64,000 nt of DNA, from NCBI RefSeq assembly GCF_016587375.1, contig NZ_BNJG01000003.1:682001-746000 (forward strand). The letters are read 5' to 3'. This stretch comes from Ktedonobacter robiniae. GTDB lineage: Bacteria; Chloroflexota; Ktedonobacteria; Ktedonobacterales; Ktedonobacteraceae. This document shows positions 1 to 9,139 of this stretch, in pieces (position 1 is the stretch's first letter; every line of letters starts with the position of its first letter). The translations under genes were made by a program, and so were the position numbers. The notes under the pieces were generated by a model, which saw only the letters and a list, made by a program, of their open reading frames with translations, searched no databases and was not told the origin of the DNA.

Positions 1-1681
1 CCTTCTGGCCCGTAGCGACGCCCGCGACGACAATGCTCTGGGCGTCGAGCATCTTACCCATCACACCTCCGCTGGAATTGGAGGCAGCGGCCAGTACAGG
101 TGAGATGCCCAGTTTTTTGGCTGTGATGGTCTGCAAGCTTCCAAAGAGTACGTTGGATGAGGTATCGCTCCCCGTCAAGGCCACGCCAAGCCAGCCCAGG
201 ACGGGCGAGAAGAAAGGAAAGAGCAGACCCGTGCTAGCAAAGGCCAGGCCCATGGTCGCATCCAGTCCAGCGTAACGCGTCGTGTAGCCTATCGCAAGCA
301 TAGCCGCAATGGTCAGGAGCGAGAAGCGCAGACGCATCAGCGTGCCCCAGAAAGTCTTCAAAAGTGCCAGGGGACTCAAGCCCAGGACAAAACCCGAGAT
401 GACACCCGTAAGCAGCAGGGCTGTACCCGTGGCGGAGAGCCAGTTGAAATCAAAGAGCGCAGCCTCCTTCGTCGGCGTAGCAACTACTGGTGGAGCGCGC
501 AGAACGAGGTTGTGCAGGAAGGGCACGGGAATCTTAGGATCGGAGAGAGTGTTGAACCAGGCTTTGACGCCCGCCAGACCCCAGATGAAAAGAATCACGG
601 CGAGAATAATCCAGGGCAGCCAGGCTATAAAGGCGCGCTGAAAAGAAATCTCCCCGGCGTCAGGAGCAAGGCTGACCGCACCAGCATCAGCAGAACTGGT
701 CGTGGCACGCGCCAACTCAACATCGCTCTCATCCAGTGAAACAGCGCTCGCCGAGGCTGGAATAGGTTGCTCCCCGACCCCAGATCCTCCAGCCGTTGAG
801 ACCTCCTCTGCCATATCTGTAGGGTTTATGCTTGCCTGACGCTCTTCGGCAAAGCGCCAGGTTGTCTTAGGCTTCCAGATACGCAGAAAAACGACCAGGC
901 AGAGAATTGAGACCAGGGCGCCAATAATATCCACCAGTGTATAGGTAAAGTAGTTACTAACCACAAACTGCGTCAACGCGAAGCTCAGACCTGTAACCAG
1001 GCAGGCGGGCCAGACCTCAAGCATACTTCTCCAGCCCGACATAGCGAAGATGAGCCAGAAGGGAACGATAAGCGAGAAGAAGGGGAGTTGGCGCCCAATC
1101 ATCGCGCTCAACACATCTACTGGGATTCCTGTGACTGTCGACAAACCGTTGATGGGCGCCCCGAGCGCGCCAAAGGCCACGGGCGCGGTATTCCCAATCA
1201 AAGCCAGGCCCGCCGCGGGCAGGGGACGAAAGCCCAAGCCAATCAGCATAGCCGCCGTCACCGCGACTGGCGTACCAAATCCGGCCGCTCCTTCAACGAA
1301 GGCCCCGAAGCTAAAGGCAATCAAAAGTAATTGCAGACGACGGTCATCCGCCAGATTCGCCACCGTCTGCTTGACAATCTCAAAGTTGCCTGTGCGCACA
1401 GTAATATCATAGACAAAGATAGCGCCAATAATAATCCAGCCAATAGGAAAGAGGCCGTAGGCCGCGCCATTCAGTGTAGCGGCAAGAGCTTTTTGTGCGG
1501 GCATACCAAAGACGAGGAGCGCGGCAAGCAAGGCTGTAGCCAGGCCCGCCAGGGCGGCCCAGTGTGCTCGCACATGAAAGAAACCTAGTAGACCAAGCAG
1601 TACGATAACAGGTAGGGCCGCGATAAGCGCGGAGAGGAAGAGATTACCCAGGACAGGCGTGTAGGATTGAGTCCATGTCAT
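1..1681 (-). CDS. lctP: L-lactate permease family transporter, C-terminus cut by the window edge
   Basis: Inner-membrane uptake of lactate or glycolate, probably proton coupled (known for the LctP/LldP family). The minus strand is open from an ATG at 1679-1681 to the window edge, giving 560 codons of a typical 550-590 residue family. I read many hydrophobic helices and the family signatures GAFVEGAAGFGTPVA and LTGSDTSSNVLFGSLQ. A hydrophilic, Ala/Ser-rich loop of roughly 70 residues lies in the middle. The start follows AAGGAGGT by seven bases, an ideal ribosome binding site. The cupin gene at 1878-2216 lies upstream on the same strand; the 196-base gap suggests separate transcription. Family call is firm; substrate is inferred. 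Confidence 0.93.
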   Translation of the reverse strand, partial: MTWTQSYTPVLGNLFLSALIAALPVIVLLGLLGFFHVRAHWAALAGLATALLAALLVFGMPAQKALAATLNGAAYGLFPIGWIIIGAIFVYDITVRTGNFEIVKQTVANLADDRRLQLLLIAFSFGAFVEGAAGFGTPVAVTAAMLIGLGFRPLPAAGLALIGNTAPVAFGALGAPINGLSTVTGIPVDVLSAMIGRQLPFFSLIVPFWLIFAMSGWRSMLEVWPACLVTGLSFALTQFVVSNYFTYTLVDIIGALVSILCLVVFLRIWKPKTTWRFAEERQASINPTDMAEEVSTAGGSGVGEQPIPASASAVSLDESDVELARATTSSADAGAVSLAPDAGEISFQRAFIAWLPWIILAVILFIWGLAGVKAWFNTLSDPKIPVPFLHNLVLRAPPVVATPTKEAALFDFNWLSATGTALLLTGVISGFVLGLSPLALLKTFWGTLMRLRFSLLTIAAMLAIGYTTRYAGLDATMGLAFASTGLLFPFFSPVLGWLGVALTGSDTSSNVLFGSLQTITAKKLGISPVLAAASNSSGGVMGKMLDAQSIVVAGVATGQK

Positions 1682-1877
1682 ACACTGACCTCCTTGCGAC
1701 ATCGTATGACCATAGCGCGCGACATCATTGTGCGCGCTCACCTCCAGGGAGAACAAGAGTATTAAGCGTAGTATAACATGGAATATGCGCTACTTACGTA
1801 CGCACCTGGGCCTCCCAGCGGCGTGCAAACCCTCAGCTTAGACGCGTACCTTGTGCCCTTTAGGGTTGTAACTCACC

Positions 1878-2216
1878 TCACCCACGCTGCGAATATTCTG
1901 CGGGTGCGAAGAAGACAAGCACGCTCAGAGCCTCCGTGATCGAATGAAAACGGTGCTCCATGTTGGCGGGGACAAAGACCAGCGAGCCAGGCTCGACTGC
2001 GATATGCTCCTGCGCCACCTGAAGCTGACCACGCCCCTGAACAATATAATATAGTTCGTCCTCAGTGTGCGGTTGCTGGGGATCACTCGCGCCCACCTCC
2101 AACTGGTAGAGGCCCACGCTCATCGACGGTTCACGCAGAAACTCGTGATAGAGCTTTCCCGCCTGCTCACGCGCGGCAAATATATCTGCTAAGGTAAAAG
2201 CCTGCTTCTCTGGCAT
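1878..2216 (-). CDS. Small single-domain cupin protein
   Basis: 112-residue protein with a Cupin_2 beta-barrel. The metal-binding style motif reads PHTEDELYYIVQGRGQ, then a second motif PGSLVFVPANMEHRF, giving the His/Glu set expected for cupins. Such proteins can be sugar or amino-acid isomerases, dioxygenases or ligand sensors, and the sequence does not tell which. The ATG is preceded by AGGAG with five bases of spacing. It lies upstream of the lactate permease on the same strand, without evident functional link. Confidence 0.85.
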   Translation of the reverse strand: MPEKQAFTLADIFAAREQAGKLYHEFLREPSMSVGLYQLEVGASDPQQPHTEDELYYIVQGRGQLQVAQEHIAVEPGSLVFVPANMEHRFHSITEALSVLVFFAPAEYSQRG

Positions 2217-2511
2217 ATTTGCTCCTGTTCTTCATTTTGATGGTACACTGTAGTCCTGCTTAGTATTATCGCGCGCTATGTGGCTCCAAAGAAAGTGCCA
2301 CTTTTCTCAAAACATGGCATACCACTTCCTCAGTCAGGCAACAATCAGGCAAATGAAGAAGCTAGAGCACCGTAAAGCCTAGCAACTGCGTGGGCTGTGT
2401 TGATGCATGATTACCCCAATAACAACGGCCAGGCAGCAAAGGTTCACGATTAGGGAGAGGCGTTGCTGTCACGAACATATCAGGAGGATTAAAACAACTA
2501 CTATCCTGCGC
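2217..2511. other. Intergenic region without recognised gene
   Basis: About 300 bases between the cupin start and the long hairpin at the end of the first peptidase gene. It should hold the cupin promoter on the minus strand. I see no convincing ORF or RNA gene. Confidence 0.5.
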
Positions 2512-2564
2512 CTAATACAAGTTGGTGGCGCTGGCACGCAGTCAGCGCCACCAACTTGTATTAG
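2512..2564. terminator. Long hairpin terminator, 22-bp perfect arms
   Basis: Perfect inverted repeat with arms 2512-2533 and 2543-2564 and a nine-base loop. It ends six bases before the stop of the minus-strand peptidase gene at 2571, so it would fold at the 3' end of that transcript. Confidence 0.8.
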
Positions 2565-2570
2565 ATCTTA

Positions 2571-4373
2571 CTACTTCTCTGCCAATTGCTCGAAGAGGTC
2601 GATATCCTGGCGGGTAATGTCGAGGCTGGAGCGCCAGAAGGACTCGCTGCGGATGTCGATGCCGAAGCGCTGAGCTAGCTCGGCGGCGCTGGCCATGCCG
2701 GTTGAGGAGAGCAGGTCGTCATAGCTCTGCTTAAACTCCTCGGGCTGCTGCTGATAGCGAGCATAGAGGCCCAGGCCGAAGAGCAGACCAAACATGTAGG
2801 GGTAGTTGTAGTAGGAACGCCCCGTGTTGTAGTAATGGCCCTTGACCGCCCACATATAGGGGTGCAGCACGGCTTCATCCAGGCCATCGCCATAGGTCTG
2901 GCGCTGCGAATCCAGCATCAGCTCGTTTAGCTCATCGACTGAGAGCTCGCGACGCTGGCGCTTCTCGAAGACATTCTGCTCGAAGAGGAAGCGGCTGGTA
3001 ATATCTACAACAACCTGGCATGAACCCTGGAGCGAGGCCTCCAGGATGGCGATCTGCTCGGAAGGTTCGACCTGGCCGAGGGTGGCGTGGCGAATGATGG
3101 TCTCACAGAAGATGCTGGCTGTCTCCGCCAGGGTCATGGGGTGTCGGCGCTGCAAGGCTGTACGCTTGAGCATATTCAGATTGTGATAGCCATGCCCTAG
3201 CTCATGCGCCAGCGTGCTCATGCCAGCAAAGGCTGGTTTGAAGTTGGCCAAGATGCGTGACTCATCGGCGCGCAGCGAGGCACAATATGCCCCATCACGC
3301 TTACCAGGACGTGGCTCGGCATCGATCCAGCGCTCGCGGAAGGCACGCGCCGCGTAGTCCGAGAGGCGCTGCGAGTAGCTCCCAAACTGCTCAATGATAA
3401 AGTTGCTGGCCTCTGCGAACTCCCATACCTTGCTCTCCCGCGCCACGGGAGCGAAGAGATCGTACCAGGCCAGTTTCTCCAGGCCCAGCAGGCGCGCCTT
3501 GGTACGCAGATAGCGTCGCCAATCGGGAAAAGAGGCGCGCGCCGCCGAGAGCATAGCGTCAAGCGTCTCACGATCAATACTGCTATCAAAGAGCGAGGCC
3601 TCCAGCGGCGACTCCCACTGGCGACGACGCGAGATCACGTTGACCTCGTTCTTGATGCTGTTAAGCGCCGCAGACAGGGGGACCGCGTTACTCTTCCAGG
3701 CAGCCAGTTCGGCCTCGTAGGCACGCCGGCGCAGGTCGCGTTCCTCGCTAAAGGCCATGTTGCGAATGGCGCTCATGGGATAGCTCTTCGTCTCGCCATC
3801 GATCTCCAGCGGCACATTAAGTTGGGAAGAAATATTGCCATGCAATTTGGTCCAGGCTGAGCCGCTACTGACATTGAGTTCAGAGGCCAGCTCCTCTTCA
3901 ACGGGCGACATCAGGTGGCGTGCCTGCTTATATGCTTTACGCAGCGGGAAGGCGTGATCTCGGGCTACCTGCGAGCGCTCAATTAACACCTCAACGTCGA
4001 GCGAGCCAATCCAGGCCGTAAAACGGGTAGATTGTTGCGCTAACAACGTCAGGCCGCGCTGCAACTCGCTATATTTCGCCTGGGCCAGGTTGTCTTGCGA
4101 GTTGGTATTGACAAAGCTGCTGATATAGACAGAGATGGTACGTACCTCGTCACTCATGGCATTGTAGCGCGCTACGACCTGCTCAAAGTCACGCACAAAG
4201 GCGTCATCGAGTACCGGAGCTGCCGGCAAGACCTGCACTTGCTTCTCAGTAAAGAATCTCGCTAGCTCATCAATATGTTGCAAGACCTGGCTCAGCCCCT
4301 GAGCGAACTCCGGCGAGTCCAACCCGGGATAGACCACCGTCATGTCCCAATGCGGCAATGCTGTTGTTGACAC
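2571..4373 (-). CDS. M3 family oligoendopeptidase, first of a tandem pair
   Basis: Cytoplasmic zinc metallopeptidase cleaving short peptides (known role of M3/PepF-type enzymes). The zinc motif HELGH starts at about residue 390, followed by the downstream ligand region TLAETASIFCE. I start the gene at GTG 4371-4373 because GGAGAG precedes it by about six bases and the resulting 600 residues align end to end with the neighbouring paralogue (601 residues). The longer reading frame up to 4529 begins inside the intergenic hairpin and is rejected. The two paralogues share the conserved N-terminal start WDMTVxYPGL and almost the whole catalytic region, showing a local duplication. Confidence 0.93.
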   Translation of the reverse strand: MSTTALPHWDMTVVYPGLDSPEFAQGLSQVLQHIDELARFFTEKQVQVLPAAPVLDDAFVRDFEQVVARYNAMSDEVRTISVYISSFVNTNSQDNLAQAKYSELQRGLTLLAQQSTRFTAWIGSLDVEVLIERSQVARDHAFPLRKAYKQARHLMSPVEEELASELNVSSGSAWTKLHGNISSQLNVPLEIDGETKSYPMSAIRNMAFSEERDLRRRAYEAELAAWKSNAVPLSAALNSIKNEVNVISRRRQWESPLEASLFDSSIDRETLDAMLSAARASFPDWRRYLRTKARLLGLEKLAWYDLFAPVARESKVWEFAEASNFIIEQFGSYSQRLSDYAARAFRERWIDAEPRPGKRDGAYCASLRADESRILANFKPAFAGMSTLAHELGHGYHNLNMLKRTALQRRHPMTLAETASIFCETIIRHATLGQVEPSEQIAILEASLQGSCQVVVDITSRFLFEQNVFEKRQRRELSVDELNELMLDSQRQTYGDGLDEAVLHPYMWAVKGHYYNTGRSYYNYPYMFGLLFGLGLYARYQQQPEEFKQSYDDLLSSTGMASAAELAQRFGIDIRSESFWRSSLDITRQDIDLFEQLAEK

Positions 4374-4480
4374 GAAACTCTCTCCTTCTAAAAACGGAAC
4401 AGTGGGGATGAGAGTATTGTAGCACCTGTCCATACCCAGCGCATATCCACCTTCCTCTCCTCCACCTACTGTGCTTCGCA

Positions 4481-4543
4481 TAGAGTAAGGGGGTGTGGTG
4501 GTGGATTGACGGGGCCAATCCACCACCACACCCCCTTACTCTA
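4481..4543. terminator. Long hairpin, 28-bp perfect arms, between the peptidase paralogues
   Basis: Arms 4481-4508 and 4516-4543 are perfectly complementary with a seven-base loop. It directly follows the stop of the upstream peptidase gene (4546) on the minus strand, so it probably terminates that transcript before the second copy. Confidence 0.8.
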
Positions 4544-4545
4544 TA

Positions 4546-6351
4546 CTAGAGGGTATCAACTAGCTCTTCGAGGCGCTCGATATCCTGGCGTACGATGGCC
4601 AGGCTGGAGCGCCAGAAGTCTTTGGAGCGGATATCAATGCCAAAGCGAGCCGCCAGTTCTGTTGCGTTCGCCATGCCGGTTGAGGAGAGCAACTCGTCAT
4701 AGCCCTGCTTGAAAGCTTCGGGGTCTTGTTGGTAGCGTGCATAGAGACCCAGGCCGAAGAGCAGGCCAAACATGTAGGGATAGTTATAGTAGGGAAAATC
4801 ACTGCTATAATAGTGCCCCTTGACCGCCCACATGTAGGGATGTAGCTCGGCCTCGTCCAGGCCATCACCATAGGTCTGGCGCTGGGAATCCAGCATCAAG
4901 TTGTTCAGCTCATCCACCGAGAGTTCACGCTGCTTACGCTTCTCAAAGACGCTCTGCTCAAAGAGGAGGCGGCTGGTGATGTCTACTACCACCATAAACG
5001 AGCTTTGGAGCGACGAGGAGAGGATAGCCATCTGCTCCTGCTTATTGGCGTCCTTGAGCGCGGCGTTGCGGATAATGGTCTCGCAGAAGATGCTGGCGGT
5101 CTCCGCCAGAGTCATGGGCGAGCCGCTCTGTAGAGCCGTGCGCTCGCGCATATTCAGGTTATGATAGGCATGGCCCAGCTCGTGTGCCAGCGTGCTCATG
5201 CTCTCGTAGGAGGGCGAGTAGTTCGCCAGGATACGCGACTCCCCACGCCGTAGCCCGGCACAGTAGGCGCCATCGACCTTACCTGGACGCGGTCCAGCAT
5301 CGATCCAGTTCTCATTGAACGCGCTCCGCGCCAGGTCCGCCAGGCGCTCCGAGAAGCTGCCAAACTGCTCGATAATAAACCGGCTCGCCGCCTCGTACGA
5401 CCAGTTCTTCTCGCTCTTACTGATTGGCGCGTTTAGATCGTACCAGCTCAGCTTCTCCAGGCCCAGAGCACGTGCCTTGGCCTTCAGGTAGCGCCGCATA
5501 TCTGGAAAGGACTCGCGAGCCGCCTCCAGCATGGCGTCCAGCGTCTGCTGATCGATGCTATTCAGGAAGAGCGTCGCCTCCAGCGCGGAGGACCAGCCAC
5601 GCTTATCCGCCAGCACATTTGTCTCGTTCTTGATGCTATTCAGCGAGGCCGCCAGGGGAACAGACACGCTCTTCCAGGCAGCGAGCTCAGCCTCGTGGGC
5701 GCGTCTGCGCACCTCGCGATCTGGAGAGTATGACATGTTACGCACGGTGCTCATGGGATACTCTTTCGTCTCGCCCTCTAGCTCCAGCGTTACCTTGAGC
5801 TGCGAGGTCAGGTTGCCATGCAGGCGACTCCAGGCCAGGCCACTACTCACATTCAGCTCAGAGGCCAGCATCTCCTCGGCAGGTGACATCAGGTGGCGCG
5901 CCTGAATCTGGGCGCGGCGCAAGAGATGCGCGTGTTGACGCGCCTGCTCGGATTTAGCGAGTAGCGCCTCCACATCCAGCGAGCCAATCCAGGCCGTGAA
6001 GCGCGTCCCCAACTGCGAGAGGCGCACATAGGCGTTCATCAGCTCACTCAGCTTCGCCTGAGCCAGCGTATCCTCCGAATTGGTATCTACAAAGCAATTG
6101 ATGTAGGTAAATAGGGTCTCGCTGCGCTCCAGCACCTCGTTGTAGCGCGCCAGCACGGCCTCAAAGGCCTGCGCCAGGGCATCATCTACCACCAGCGCCG
6201 GGCGTTCGGCCACCTGGTACTGATCGAAGAGCGCGGCCAGCTCATCGATCTCGCGTATCCTGGCGACAAAGCCCTGCTCAAACTCAGGCGCTTGCAGGCC
6301 AGGATAGATCACGGTCATATCCCAATTGGGAAGCTTCTGTGTAGTAGTCAC
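4546..6351 (-). CDS. M3 family oligoendopeptidase, second of a tandem pair
   Basis: 601-residue zinc peptidase, paralogue of the gene at 2571-4373. HELGH begins at residue 390 at the same position as in the paralogue, with the C-terminal TLAETASIFCE segment intact. Both copies therefore look catalytically competent. The start is GTG at 6349-6351, where the protein begins near PNWDMTVIYPGL as in its paralogue; AAGGAG lies about twelve bases upstream. It is divergent from the uronate isomerase gene. Function in peptide turnover is known for the family; why two copies are kept is not visible. Confidence 0.93.
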   Translation of the reverse strand: MTTTQKLPNWDMTVIYPGLQAPEFEQGFVARIREIDELAALFDQYQVAERPALVVDDALAQAFEAVLARYNEVLERSETLFTYINCFVDTNSEDTLAQAKLSELMNAYVRLSQLGTRFTAWIGSLDVEALLAKSEQARQHAHLLRRAQIQARHLMSPAEEMLASELNVSSGLAWSRLHGNLTSQLKVTLELEGETKEYPMSTVRNMSYSPDREVRRRAHEAELAAWKSVSVPLAASLNSIKNETNVLADKRGWSSALEATLFLNSIDQQTLDAMLEAARESFPDMRRYLKAKARALGLEKLSWYDLNAPISKSEKNWSYEAASRFIIEQFGSFSERLADLARSAFNENWIDAGPRPGKVDGAYCAGLRRGESRILANYSPSYESMSTLAHELGHAYHNLNMRERTALQSGSPMTLAETASIFCETIIRNAALKDANKQEQMAILSSSLQSSFMVVVDITSRLLFEQSVFEKRKQRELSVDELNNLMLDSQRQTYGDGLDEAELHPYMWAVKGHYYSSDFPYYNYPYMFGLLFGLGLYARYQQDPEAFKQGYDELLSSTGMANATELAARFGIDIRSKDFWRSSLAIVRQDIERLEELVDTL

Positions 6352-6513
6352 GTACGGTCATATCTCCTTTTCCATCCTCAATACTGCTATTGTAGCATGG
6401 AGCCTCGCGATCTGCATGGACCCTACAAGTTCTTTCGCTTCTGTATGTAGTACACAGGCCACTTCGCAATGCAGTGCGGCTTGCACATTGGCAAAATATG
6501 TGTTTTCCTGGAA

Positions 6514-6551
6514 ACTGTAAAACTGTAGAATTGTAGGACTGTAGAATTGTA
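6514..6551. repeat. Short direct repeats upstream of uronate isomerase
   Basis: ACTGTAGAATTGTA occurs at 6522-6535 and again at 6538-6551, a 16-base period, with a partial unit ACTGTAAA just before at 6514. The repeats lie in the divergent promoter region about 50-85 bases before the isomerase start and could be operator half-sites; this is an inference. Confidence 0.55.
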
Positions 6552-6599
6552 AAATGGTGAGTCCAAATTTCTAGAAAATGTCGTAAAGAAGGAGAAACA

Positions 6600-8021
6600 A
6601 TGATGCAACTCCAAGAAGAACGCTTCTTCTCTCCTGATCCTGCGCAACGCCGAGTTGCTTTGAATTTATATACACAGGTCAAGGATCTGCCACTTGTCTG
6701 CGTTCATGGTCATGTCAATCCGGCGATGCTTGCCGCAAGCAGCTATGGCTGGGGGAGTCCTGTCGATCTCCTGATCATCCCCGATCATTATATTTTCCGT
6801 ATGCTCTACTCCCAGGGTATTTCGCTAGAGGAGCTGGGTATAACTCCCAAGGCACAGGAGAGCCTCTTCACCCCGCCCGATCATCGCCAGATCTGGCAGA
6901 CCGTCTGCGACCACTGGCATCTCTTCCGTGGCACGCCCTCCAGCCTCTGGCTGCGCGACGAGCTACGCAATATCTTTGGCATTGAGGAGAAAATGAACTC
7001 CGCTAATGCGCAAAAAATCTATGACCTCCTTGAAGAGAAGCTGCGTAGTCCAGTCTTTCAGCCGCGCCAGATGTTTGAGCGCTTTCACATTGAAGTGCTC
7101 GCGACCACCGACGCCGCTACGGATACCCTGGATCATCACCGAGCCATTCGCCAGTCTGGCTGGAGTGGACGCGTCATCCCTACCTTCCGCCCTGATGCGG
7201 TGGTCAATATCGATAATCAGCACTTCGCGGCCAATATAGAACGCCTGAGCGAGGTCTCGGCTAGCAAGATTAGCGGCTATCGCTCCTATATTGCCGCGCT
7301 TGAGCAGCGGCGGCGCTTCTTTAAGGAGATGGGGGCTACCGCCACAGACCACGGTGCGACCTCTACCTATACCGAGCACCTGAGTGAGACCGAGGCCGAG
7401 CGTATCTTCCAGCGTGCCTTGCGGGGTGAGGCCTCGACTGATGACGCACGCCGCTTTACGGGCCATATGCTCATTGAAATGGCTCGCATGAGTGTCGAAG
7501 ATGGTCTCGTCATGCAACTACACCTCGGCAGCTATCGTAACCATAACGCTCTGCTTCACGAGCGCTTTGGAGCCGATATGGGCGCTGACATTCCGACGGC
7601 AAGCGAGTTTACGCATAACTTAAAGCCCCTGCTCGATGCCTTTGGACGCGAGCGCGACCTGACCTTGATTGTCTTCAATCTCGATGAGAGCACGTATAGC
7701 CGGGAACTCGCGCCGCTGGCAGGACACTATCCAGCCCTGCGCCTGGGGCCTCCCTGGTGGTTTTTTGATAGCCTGAATGGTATCCGCCGCTTCTTCGATA
7801 ACATTATAGAGACGGCTGGTATCTACAATACGGTGGGCTTCAATGACGATACCCGCGCCTATCCCTCTATTCCAGCGCGCCATGACCTGTGGCGGCGCGC
7901 CAGTGCGGATTGGCTGGCTGGTCTGGTGGTACGAGGCATCATTGATGAAGAGGACGCCGCTGAAATGATAGTCGACCTGGCCTATCGGCTGGCCAAAAAG
8001 GCTTACAAATTGGAGGCATAG
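6600..8021 (+). CDS. uxaC: Uronate isomerase (glucuronate/galacturonate isomerase)
   Basis: Converts D-glucuronate to D-fructuronate or D-galacturonate to D-tagaturonate in hexuronate breakdown (family knowledge). The 473-residue protein carries family landmarks: HGHVNP near the N-terminus in place of the usual HxHL metal motif, DHYIFRML, EVLATTDAATDTLDHH, MQLHLGSYRNHN and LGPPWWFFDSLNG. The ATG at 6600 (a second ATG follows directly) is preceded by AAGGAG. The sequence is diverged from the enterobacterial enzyme, and no other hexuronate pathway gene is adjacent, so the exact substrate is uncertain. Confidence 0.85.
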   Translation: MMQLQEERFFSPDPAQRRVALNLYTQVKDLPLVCVHGHVNPAMLAASSYGWGSPVDLLIIPDHYIFRMLYSQGISLEELGITPKAQESLFTPPDHRQIWQTVCDHWHLFRGTPSSLWLRDELRNIFGIEEKMNSANAQKIYDLLEEKLRSPVFQPRQMFERFHIEVLATTDAATDTLDHHRAIRQSGWSGRVIPTFRPDAVVNIDNQHFAANIERLSEVSASKISGYRSYIAALEQRRRFFKEMGATATDHGATSTYTEHLSETEAERIFQRALRGEASTDDARRFTGHMLIEMARMSVEDGLVMQLHLGSYRNHNALLHERFGADMGADIPTASEFTHNLKPLLDAFGRERDLTLIVFNLDESTYSRELAPLAGHYPALRLGPPWWFFDSLNGIRRFFDNIIETAGIYNTVGFNDDTRAYPSIPARHDLWRRASADWLAGLVVRGIIDEEDAAEMIVDLAYRLAKKAYKLEA

Positions 8022-8168
8022 GAGCATCCTAAAGTTCAGCCTGGGCATAGAACTTTTCCCGCTTTCTCTACGTGTCACCTGAAGTGAGGGCTCCATGAGA
8101 AGAAGGTCTTTATGGAAAGAGCTGGCGTGGAGCACTGGCAGGTAATACTTAGAGAAAGGGGCATTATT

Positions 8169-8480
8169 GTGGGTAAGTTCATGAATGGCATTCTCGTTGG
8201 CGTTGGCGTAGGTCTGCTCGTCGCCCCAAAGAAAGGCGAAGAGATGCGCCGTATGCTAAGCGAGCGCTTCCTGAACCAGCCAAAGAGTCTGGAGAGTGAA
8301 AGCCGGGTCTCGCTCTCCCAGGAACCACGTATGGAACGTGGACCAGGGTCAACAGAACAGACTTCGACAATGGGACAGGGTCCATCGCTCATCCCGAAAG
8401 AGGAACCCACTCCCCATACTGTCATCACCCCACCTGAACCTGATATTAAGAGACGGCCCGATAAGCGCTTTGAGCGCTAA
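8169..8480 (+). CDS. Small YtxH-like protein
   Basis: 103 residues from GTG 8169, chosen because AAAGGGG sits eight bases upstream; longer starts lack a site. The N-terminal part MNGILVGVGVGLLVAPKKG is a glycine-rich hydrophobic helix followed by a basic stretch, as in YtxH/gas-vesicle-like small membrane proteins. The remaining part is hydrophilic, rich in Pro, Ser and charged residues, and ends in a basic tail. Function unknown; YtxH proteins are often stress related. Confidence 0.7.
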   Translation: MGKFMNGILVGVGVGLLVAPKKGEEMRRMLSERFLNQPKSLESESRVSLSQEPRMERGPGSTEQTSTMGQGPSLIPKEEPTPHTVITPPEPDIKRRPDKRFER

Positions 8481-8550
8481 AAAGTGAAATTCACAAAGTA
8501 TGTAGGGTCCGTGCATGCACGGACCCTACATACTTTGTGAATTTCACTTT
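8481..8550. repeat. 70-bp perfect palindrome, dispersed TGTAGGGTCC repeat copy 1
   Basis: The two 35-base halves are exact reverse complements with no loop. It lies between the convergent ends of the YtxH-like gene (8480) and the small gene at 8561, so it can act as a bidirectional terminator. The inner part TGTAGGGTCCGTGC recurs in related elements at 23646 and 51251, and the outer AATTCAC is shared with the latter. Confidence 0.85.
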
Positions 8551-8560
8551 GTGCCTGGTA

Positions 8561-8836
8561 TTACTCCTCGCGCAGGTGGTGGCTGGCATCGACTCCATAA
8601 TCCATGCCGTAGACCTCCTTCAAGCGCTGAATCTGCTCCTGGGTTTGTGGGCCAAAGGGTGCCTCACCAGCAAAGGCATGCAGGACAATGCCCTCCATAA
8701 GATCACCAAGTGACATATCCAGATACTCCGCAAGCCCTTTAAGAACCTTCACCATACGCTTCTCCATGCGCATACCTGTTTGCACACGCTCTACCACGAT
8801 ATCCTGATTACCATGCCTCTTGTCTGCCTGCTCCAT
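8561..8836 (-). CDS. Small conserved-looking protein, possibly ribbon-helix-helix-like
   Basis: 91 residues. The central part reads RVQTGMRMEKRMVKVLKGLA followed by EYLDMSLGDLMEGIVLHAF, which resembles a short strand plus two helices of ribbon-helix-helix type proteins. This is a weak structural guess. The ATG has AGGAG about six bases upstream. It is convergent with the YtxH-like gene and divergent from the S53 protease gene. Confidence 0.65.
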   Translation of the reverse strand: MEQADKRHGNQDIVVERVQTGMRMEKRMVKVLKGLAEYLDMSLGDLMEGIVLHAFAGEAPFGPQTQEQIQRLKEVYGMDYGVDASHHLREE

Positions 8837-9139
8837 ACATTTCTCCTTTTCGCTATCTTTTTACCAATGTACCAATGTAACAAAAATAAGTATAGCCTAT
8901 ATTCTGGCCAGATGCAAGATTTACATTCACACTTTCAGGCATACAAAAATTTCTATTAGTACTTTTGTGCTGTTATTTTTTATTTCATTGTGTATCAAGA
9001 TATATCAATGTATCCTGTAGGCAAGGCACAGCTATAAGAAACATATACTCTTGAGCCAGCCCTTCTGGCTGGCCGGCGTGTGTAGAAACGCTGTGTTGCG
9101 ACCTCTTGAAGTCTGTTTATGGTTAGGAAGCGAGGCACT

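Noticed and set aside
1..1681. Plus-strand ORFs in the first 1.7 kb
   Set aside because: They are shadows of the lactate permease, which is open to the window edge on the minus strand.
4374..4529. Longer N-terminus of the first M3 peptidase
   Set aside because: It would start inside the 28-bp hairpin and has no counterpart in the paralogue; GTG 4373 has a good ribosome site.
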